The notes beneath the pieces are model-generated. The model was given only the letters and a program-made list of their open reading frames with translations, did no database searches and was not told the origin of the DNA. This document shows positions 57,030 through 64,000 of a stretch of 64,000 nt of DNA, piece after piece (positions within the stretch are counted from its first letter, which is position 1; the number at the start of each line of letters is the position of its first letter). Source of the DNA: Sphagnum compactum (Eukaryota > Bryophyta > Sphagnopsida > Sphagnales); contig OZ234497.1 in assembly GCA_965153455.1 (NCBI GenBank), forward strand, positions 8,742,001-8,806,000, written 5' to 3'. The position numbers and the translations under genes were made by a program.

Positions 57030-57513
57030 TTCTGAATAGTTTACAACAAACACCTATAAACAATCCATGGATAACACACTGGATGAACCCAAATTTCAAA
57101 ACACAGTTTCATCGACAATGTGATTATCTACTCGAATTCCAGGCATAAAAGAAAATAAGTGAATCAATCTTACAACATGTATGGCCAAGGAATGATTCTG
57201 ATGTAGAGGATGATGCATACAAGTTAATTGCATTTGCTTAAAGCCAAAATATGGATCAACTGATGCTGGCGAACAATATAGCCAATAGTAAGGAGGAGGA
57301 ACTAAAATCCCCAACATATTTGGGAAAGGGAATTACGAAAACAAATGACAAAAAGGAAACCACGCCTATCATCAAAAAGTGCATAAAAAACAAAATGACA
57401 AACACAATTGAGGAAAAGCAAACCACGCCATGGGCTACACCAAGGTTAGAGGTAGGTTCCAATGATGTGAACACGACACCTTCAGAGATTGGTTTTGCAC
57501 CATACATTTGATG
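57030..57513 (+). pseudogene. Coding relic of unknown family
   Basis: One plus-strand frame reads WITHWMNPNFKTQFHRQCDY, LLEFQA, stop, KKISESILQHVWPRNDSD, VEDDAYKLIAFA, stop, SQNMDQLMLANNIANSKEEE and on to GSNDVNTTPSEIGFAPYI before a final TGA. Both internal stops are TAA. The composition is protein-like and the frame is constant over about 480 bases, which suggests a gene lost recently or part of a transposon protein. No domain is recognised and no start is seen. Confidence 0.45.
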
Positions 57514-59390
57514 CCATTGAAATTCATAGCAAGTGGAACTAAGAAACCAAGTAGACAGTAGAGCTAATATGAGAATTAATGAAAAATTCTGAGTGACTTT
57601 CGCAAGCTTGGAAGATCAAATTTGAATGTTTAATTGATTAAGGTTTGATTGGATTATGGACATTTAAAACTAAAAACATTTTGTGTAAGGTAAAATCATA
57701 ATAAAAAATGCCACCCAAGTGAGTGGACATTCCTTAAAACTACATTTTTGTATGTTTGATGATCACAATGAATAGTTTGAATTGTCATAATTTTCTTGGA
57801 ATGTTTTCCCTTAATTGAAAATTTTACACCTTCAAAGCTTCACACAAATCAAAAATGTTTTTGCATGTTCAAAACATTCAAACCTCAAAAGTGGACGTTC
57901 CTTGTTCTTTTTCAAACATCCTTTCTTCTACCAAATATGCACCATTATTTTTTAAAATTGAAGAGGATTTTAACATTGATTATTAGAAAAAAATAAGGAC
58001 GTATATTAATGAAATTTGTTTTTACAACCCATTTGAGCACATTTGGTTCAAAAATGTTTTTGACCCTAAAGATTATGGGTTTTGAAAATGTGGCTTTAAT
58101 AAAAAGTTGTTCATATATATGTGATAAAAGGCATGAATGCATAATATACATGATATAAAATCAATTTGCACTCAAAAATGTATTTAAATCTAAAATGTAG
58201 TGTTAAATGGGGTATTCAAAATACAAAATTTTAAGCTATAAACCAATGTAAAAATCACATATGTCATGTGTAGTCTTTGGAAAAAGACTTTTACCTTAAT
58301 GCCCCTAGGAGTGAAAGTAGGAAAAAAAAGCCAAACAGTGTATGGACAAGCCTTTTAAGAAAATTTGAATTTTTGAAAAATTACCATGGGAACACTACAT
58401 ATCAAAAAAATTGTTTTATTTTTTAAATATTTTTTTATATTTTCAAAGTTGCAATTACAAATTTTTCATAAAAATTCACCATATTTCAATAGTCCTTTGA
58501 AAATTTTAAAGCTTTCAAGAAAAGCATGTGGACAGGTAATTTTTTTGTATCAAAAATTTTTTTCCCTTATCATGTTCACCAAATTGGTTTAATTTTTTTG
58601 TGAACTTTAATATATTCCACAAGAATGGATCCATGTGTTCAAACAATAAAAACATATATACCTTTTTAGATTTTAATACTCGAATGCCCTTAAACATTAC
58701 TATAGTTTTGAATTTGTAATTATGGTTCAAAATAAAGTTATAAAGACTATAATGTAAAGCTTGATGCAAAAAAATTTGAATTTTTATCATGTTATATGTC
58801 ATATTTGGCTTCAAATTTGATATTCAATTTTAAAAACTATGTGAAAAATGCAGTATAAACCAATAAAAATTTGCCATGTGGAAAATGCAATCCTTGGAAA
58901 GGACTTTAACCTTGACGTGACTAGCTCTTTTTTTCATGCTTTCACCCCTAGCTCCTTTGACCATGATTTCACCCTATGGGTGCAAACATGATACACTGAG
59001 CCAACGGGATTACTGGAAAAAAATATTGCATGTCCTTTTTGCCAAAAAAAAATTTTCATATGAATGAAATTTGGAACAATTTTTTTGCAACTTGTTATAA
59101 TAAATGTTTATGGTTGTCCAACTACATGACATGTTTTTTCTTCATCATTTTTTAATAAATATGAATTTTTGAAAGTGTCCTAATTCCTTGTAAATTCAAT
59201 GTCTCGTTTTTTTAAATGATAATAATTGCAAATCATAACCAATTTTTTTTTTTACATTTTTATGTTTTGTTGTATGATAACTACAACTTTTTCTAACACA
59301 TCATGTACATTTTACCTCATTTATGTGTGGCAAAAGACTTTTGAAGTTCTAAAATTTTGGATCAATTTTGAAAAGTTCTTTGAGTAAGTA
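57514..59390. other. AT-rich spacer with a degenerate duplication
   Basis: A block around ATAAACCAAT...CCTTGGAAAGGACTTTAACCTT occurs at about 58236-58300 and again, diverged, at about 58852-58916, implying an old direct duplication of roughly 615 bases. No gene. Confidence 0.45.
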
Positions 59391-59394
59391 CCTA

Positions 59395-59700
59395 ATTATG
59401 TAGATAGGTAGGTACACATGCCTACCTACCTATGTTTTTAAATGTACATACATACTTATGTAAACTATATGTAGGTATATAAGTAGATAATAGGTAGGTA
59501 AATAGATAAATAAATAGCTAGGTAGGTAGATAATAGGTAAGTGATAGATAAATAAATAGGTAGGTAAATAAATAAATAAGTAACTTTGGTAGATAGTAGG
59601 TAAGTAGGTAGGTAGGTAGGACATAGGTAGGTAGGATATAGGTAGGTAGATGGTAAGTAAGTAGGTAGGTAGGACATAGGTAGGTATATGTTAAGTAAGC
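59395..59700. repeat. TAGG/TAAA tetranucleotide array with a short hairpin
   Basis: Variants of TAGG, TAGA, TAAG and TAAA tetramers fill about 300 bases. At its left end ATAGGTAGGTA is followed after eight bases by TACCTACCTA (about 59402-59432), an inverted pair. Tyr/Leu/Pro/Thr-rich open frames on the minus strand are artefacts of the array. Confidence 0.9.
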
Positions 59701-60895
59701 ATGTATATACTTATAGCCTAGTAGGCATAGCAAGTAGGCAAAGTAACCAAGTTAATATGGCCAATTTGATTCAACATGGCCATTTAGTGTGGCTGATTTG
59801 ACTAGGTCATGGGCATTTTGATGCACATTTTAAAAATTTATCCTTTTTTATTAGATGTATGACTTAACACTTGGTTAAAATGGTCACTTCAATGAAAAAA
59901 ACCATGTGTCTTTCATGCCCCATGCCTTTAGTCAAAATGAACATCCTTTTGGTCAATGTGAACACTTTACTTAAGTTGAACCTTCTAAAAAATCGTGATT
60001 TTTTGTAGTGAATTATACTAGATCAACATATTGTAATAATTTTCATTATTAATTTTATTCCTACAATATTTTTTTGTAACATAATTTCACACTCATATTT
60101 TAAAGGTTTATGGATCAATTTTTGATGATTCTTTCGTGACCCTATTCCAAGAACTTTCCCCTCATTTTTTAATAATGGACTTTCAAATTAACTATTGTTT
60201 ATTTCTTCGTGATCATCAAAGTTAATTTTCATTTCTTTTGACAATATTGCTATTACATCATTTTGTATGTTCATTTTCAGTATAGACACAATCTTTCTCA
60301 ACCAATTTAAACATACAATAATCATTGTTCTTTTTCGGGATTATGCCATTTGTTATTTTTTGAGAGTAATCATTTGTTTTTTTCTTGTTTTCATAATCTT
60401 TCACATTTTGTAGTTGAAGCAATGGTAAATTTTCATGTGGAAGCAAAGTTAGTTTTGCTATGTTGGTTGGTGATTTCAAAGTTGTTCAAATGATAGAATT
60501 ATGCCTTTATGTAATGTTTTGATTTTAACATGGTTCAGTTCACATATTGAAGGATGTTGCATATGTGGAAAACAAAGTCATCACTAGTTCCATTTATCAA
60601 GTTCCATTCTTTGGCACTCAAGGATTGCATTGATGGTTAACATTATGATGTATAAAATAATTAATGAAAACATGTTAAAACTTTTTAAGATACAATTGTT
60701 ATGCCAAACACAATTGTGTCCATCGCTACTAATGCCTTGCATGGTATTGAAGTCAAGTAAGAACTTGAGGATCAACTACTGAATTGTGAGCCATAAATCC
60801 CACTTACTGAACAACATTCATTGATATTTGTGATTTTTCCAATGAAGATGGGACATTCTTTTTTTGGAATATCATATCTCAAGCCTCTATACTAC
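59701..60895. other. AT-rich spacer
   Basis: No supportable gene. Motifs such as TGGCCAATTTGA / TGGCCATTTAG recur near 59758-59800, but no larger structure is apparent. Confidence 0.4.
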
Positions 60896-61640
60896 TGTGT
60901 TTTAATTGCAATGTGGGAGTGAGCCCGTTGTGAAGATGTCAACTTTGCATACAACTGTCATCCGAAAAATTGTTGAATCACTCAAAGCAATGTTCCACAC
61001 TCCACATGTGTTGAATGAGTTGAGGTCCTTGGATTATGGAACCATGAAAATTGAAAATGTTAGTTGTCTTCCGGCCAAATTCAATGGTGACATTTTCTTT
61101 GAGCTCCTTCCAATTTACCATTAGGACATTCTAGACAAATGCAAGATATGATGCAAAAGTATAATGATCACACTTAGTGCAAGTTGAAGATGACCAACAT
61201 AAATAATTCTTTTGGTTTGGGTTTTAGAACCACTAAATGCTTGAGCCATCTACAATGTCAAAATGACTTTTGTTGCGATTTGGTGCTCATAATGAAGTTG
61301 CTTGGAGCGACAACTCATCTCAACTTCTTTTTGTAGGCCAATGTGTTTTTGGTCTTTGAACTTGCACCAGTTCCTATAAATTTTGTGGTTCATCACCTTT
61401 TTGTGTTAAAGACCTGCATATGTTGCATTTATTACATTGTCCACAAGTTGAACAACCTTGACATGTATGCCCATCTTGATGCAGAAGGCAAATGTAAAGA
61501 AGCAATGGAGGCGTTCAAGAACATGGTTGCAAAGGAGGTTTCGTACATGCCCAATGTTACATTGCTTTGGCTATTAATAATACATTTCTATTTCATCACC
61601 TATTCAATGAGCATGGTGAAGGGCCTACGGAACTTTTGAA
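60896..61640 (+). pseudogene. Relic of a large Cys-containing, probably transposon-related protein
   Basis: Successive plus-strand stretches are ENVSCLPAKFNGDIFFELLP (about 61050-61115), NNSFGLGFRTTKCLSHLQCQ with NDFCCDLVLIMKLLGATTHL (about 61195-61320), VFLVFELAPVPINFVVHHL (about 61345-61400) and DAEGKCKEAMEAFKNMVAKE followed by VSYMPNVT (about 61480-61560). The order of a VSCLPxKxNG block, a CxxHLxCxN block and a later charged helix recalls a repeated protein family that I associate with transposon-like genes of non-seed plants. Several stops and frame changes interrupt it. The identification is from memory and tentative. Confidence 0.5.
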
Positions 61641-62634
61641 AGGTAAAAAACTAAACCAAACCATGTCAAAATTTGCATCCATGTGCTCCCCCTAACATAC
61701 ACAACTTGATTGCAACTTTCAAGCATTATCCCAAGAACATGGGCTCCGCTAACTGCATTATCATGCTCAAGACCCTCAGCCTTTATGACTACATTCAAGA
61801 CAATTATTTTCCTAGGCTATATTTTAGAGAAAATGTTTATCTTTTCAAGATGTTGGTCAATGGAGATGGTTGTGGAATCAATTTAATGAAATGAATGCAA
61901 CTTGGGCATGATTTGGAAAATTCTTGGATTATGTTTGATCATGTCAAGTGTTCAAAGTTGGACAACCATGGCTTGCCATGTCTACAACCTTGTCTATTAA
62001 AAAGTAATGACAATTATAATCTATGACATGCAATCAAGGGATACAAAAGTCCAATGCAAATTGTGGAGGAAATTGGATGTGGTTGCTTTAAAGAAAGGCA
62101 TTACAAATCTCAATTTCAAGGGGTTTATGGCAGATAGTGTGCAAGTGAATTGGAATGCTATTTGAATCATTTATGGGACTAGAGATCTTGTTGTGAAGAT
62201 AGTTGATAATGAGCAAACTTGCTTTTTCCATTGAACTCAATCACTTGAAAGACACACTAGACAATTGATTGCACCAAGTTCCAAAATATGCACAATGCCT
62301 TCTGCTAGGAATATAAGATCACAAAATCCTTGGAGGAGGCCAACCTTTGGTATGCTACATTTTGATCTTGGTGGTACTCTTTCAAAGCTGCCAACAAGGG
62401 CACAATTCACAAGCTCAACAACTGGTTGAACTTTCAGCACTTCCATGTCAATGGGGAGGATTCATGTTACATTTTTTCACACTGCTTTGTGAATTCATTG
62501 TGTCGTTAATCTCTAAAATTTGTGCTCTTATTTCATTTAATTAATATCAATGCTTGAATTTTTGTTGTAGGAGCAAGTGGACATGCTGACTTCTAACCTC
62601 TTGAAGCCGGTTCAAATCATTTGGCTACACCAAT
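61641..62634. other. Spacer before the T-complex-11-like pseudogene
   Basis: May include further decayed parts of the preceding relic; no convincing frame is seen. Presumed 3' flank of the minus-strand pseudogene on the right. Confidence 0.4.
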
Positions 62635-64000
62635 CTAGGAATATTCCAGATGCAGGAGCTTGTGCTGCATCAGAGCACTAAAAAACTGCTGACTTGAGTC
62701 ATGCAATATTTCATTTACAGTTCTCTCATTGGAAAAACCTGTGTCTTGAGCAGCCCCAGAGAGTGCTTGAGCATCCTTTGTGTTGCCCTCACTGGAGTTC
62801 ATGGTATCACCTACTTTTGAAGCAGAAGGAAACAGGGAGCAGACAGCTTTGGGTTGAGAATTCCAGCCAGCCTCATTACAGATCTATTGGGAATTTTCTC
62901 CAGGAGATACAAAGACAGGCAAATTGGGCATTGCAGGGTAGGATTTGCACATAACTGGGGATGAAATTGGTGAAGGCAGAGGAAGTCCATTCTTCACTGC
63001 CTCCTCAAACTTCACACAAGCATCCACCAAGGTATCTTCCAATCGCACCAAGCCTGCTCTGCCAGTGAGATGCAGAATGTGATCCCACAACAAGTTTTGA
63101 TCCTCAAAACACCTGCCACACAACTATCTGCTACTTTCATTTCAGCCAATTTCTGCACACAACTTGCTGCTACTCCAACTATTTGCACATCCTACAGTAA
63201 TGAATTCTCCTGTTAGGGGTCCAAAGTAAATGCCACAAGGGAAAACCGACCTGTTTGCAAATGGCCTTGGTATCATGGCTTAGTCCGGATGGATCTCCAT
63301 CAGGTAGAACTTTGCATTTCTGCAACATAGAGAGTTTTGGCATGCCATCTGTGTCAAATCTGCCTCAAGCACTTAGGCATCTTTCACCTCCCAGGCAACA
63401 AAGTGATACAGATATGAACACCATGCAGAGTCAAAAGCAGCCAGCTGAGCAGCAAAAGGCCCCAATTGAGGTGGTTGAAGAGGTGTAGTACTAGCAGGGC
63501 TCTCAGGCCTCCAGTCAGATGACTTCTCAGCAGCACTATTGGGAGAGGAGGGGCATAAGGATTGTCAAAGGACCACAAAGGATAGTTGTGGTTAAAGCTT
63601 CAAATTCAGGCAGCAGCCTTGCTGCTGCTGCTGCAAGTGCAGTCTCATGCTTGCCTTGACTGCTGAACATAGCATCTTGCTGTCCTTCAATCATGTAGGC
63701 ACAAAGAAACATACGAGCAGGATACCACTCCTTGTCCTTCTCTTCACACATTGGCACATCCTTACCCATTGAGATTCCAGCACCACTTGCTGGACAGTGG
63801 CCACCATTTGACAACCCCCTTTGTGTCCCCCTTGTGGTGCGAGCTTCTTCCCTGATGTGCTTGCAACTGAAGCTCCAGTTCTACGGCTAGGTGGTGACAA
63901 GTGTTTGAGAAGATGGTCAATCTGTGCAGCTTTAGTGGCATGACCTGCTGAGGAGAGCACAAGGCGGCTTTCTATGCACCCAGGAGAGCCTTCAGTGTGC
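62635..64000 (-). pseudogene. T-complex protein 11 (TCP11)-like gene, broken, runs off right edge
   Basis: On the minus strand the C-terminal half of a plant TCP11-like protein can be followed. It reads AQIDHLLKHLSPPSRRTG, then [52 protein letters not shown] with LSHDTKAICKQ, NLLWDHILHLTGRAGLVRLE, KNGLPLPSPISSPV and NERTVNEILHDSSQQF. These agree in order with remembered plant homologues. Lesions are a TAA at 63373-63375 right after EVKDA, a loss of about four bases near 63335-63345, an extra T near 63103-63109 that disrupts VFEDQ, a TAG at 62884-62886, and a frame change at the G-runs near 63811-63835. The 5' half lies outside. Plant TCP11-like proteins are poorly characterised. With five independent lesions a sequencing artefact is unlikely. 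Confidence 0.8.

Noticed and set aside
59430-59733. Tyr-Leu-Pro-Thr repeat proteins on the minus strand
   Set aside because: Translation of the TAGG tetranucleotide array.
1-64000. CRISPR arrays, rRNA and tRNA genes
   Set aside because: Tandem arrays found have adjoining units without spacer-repeat structure, and no tRNA cloverleaf with a GGTTCGANTCC-type T-arm or rRNA stretch was recognised by eye. A covariance-model scan would be decisive.

Overview
This is nuclear DNA of a land plant: genes are broken by short GT-AG introns, separated by long AT-rich spacers, and strewn with microsatellites and transposon relics. The pentatricopeptide/DYW pseudogene has the repetitive consensus style I associate with mosses, and the LINE-type relic near 19.2-19.9 kb resembles retroelement proteins I remember from mosses. 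A bryophyte, perhaps a Sphagnum-like moss, is the best guess (about 0.6), with another seedless plant as the alternative. No organellar, bacterial or CRISPR features were seen.

Layout. 0-5.4 kb: the 5' part of a saccharopine-dehydrogenase-like oxidoreductase gene (minus, running off the left edge), a PPR-DYW pseudogene (plus), and a short MCA-like gene (minus) that lacks the usual C-terminal PLAC8 region. 5.4-12.2 kb: no convincing gene; a GAA-rich repeat block, a striking 76-bp minisatellite and AT-rich spacer. 12.2-18.5 kb: a three-helix ELIP-like gene with a damaged 5' part (plus), and a complete 11-exon VPS26C/DSCR3 gene (minus) with telo-box repeats just upstream of its start. 18.5-24.3 kb: a dispersed repeat, a LINE relic and AT-rich DNA. 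24.3-27.9 kb: an intact class 3 aldehyde dehydrogenase gene (plus) in which exon 2 and its splice sites are tandemly duplicated. 27.9-40.2 kb: gene-poor, with a 1.5-kb foldback structure and a hAT transposase relic. 40.2-44.5 kb: a three-exon DUF688-like gene (plus) with repeats in intron 1. 44.5-49.5 kb: a pair of direct repeats, two hairpins and exon-like pieces of an unidentified minus-strand gene. 49.5-55.4 kb: a second DUF688-like gene (plus) preceded by five 53-bp repeats, a broken relic of an unknown Cys-containing protein, and a complete RWP-RK transcription factor gene (minus). 55.4-64 kb: AT-rich DNA with two coding relics and a TAGG array, ending in a broken T-complex-protein-11-like gene (minus) that runs off the right edge.

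The intact genes serve unrelated functions (retriever-type endosomal sorting, aldehyde detoxification, thylakoid light stress, mechanosensing-like signalling, transcription), as expected of a plant chromosome; I see no operon-like or biosynthetic cluster. The only within-window relationship between genes is the DUF688-like pair about 5 kb apart, which share the order of several short motifs. Exon coordinates were worked out by hand from reading frame, splice consensus and remembered family sequences; no database search was run.
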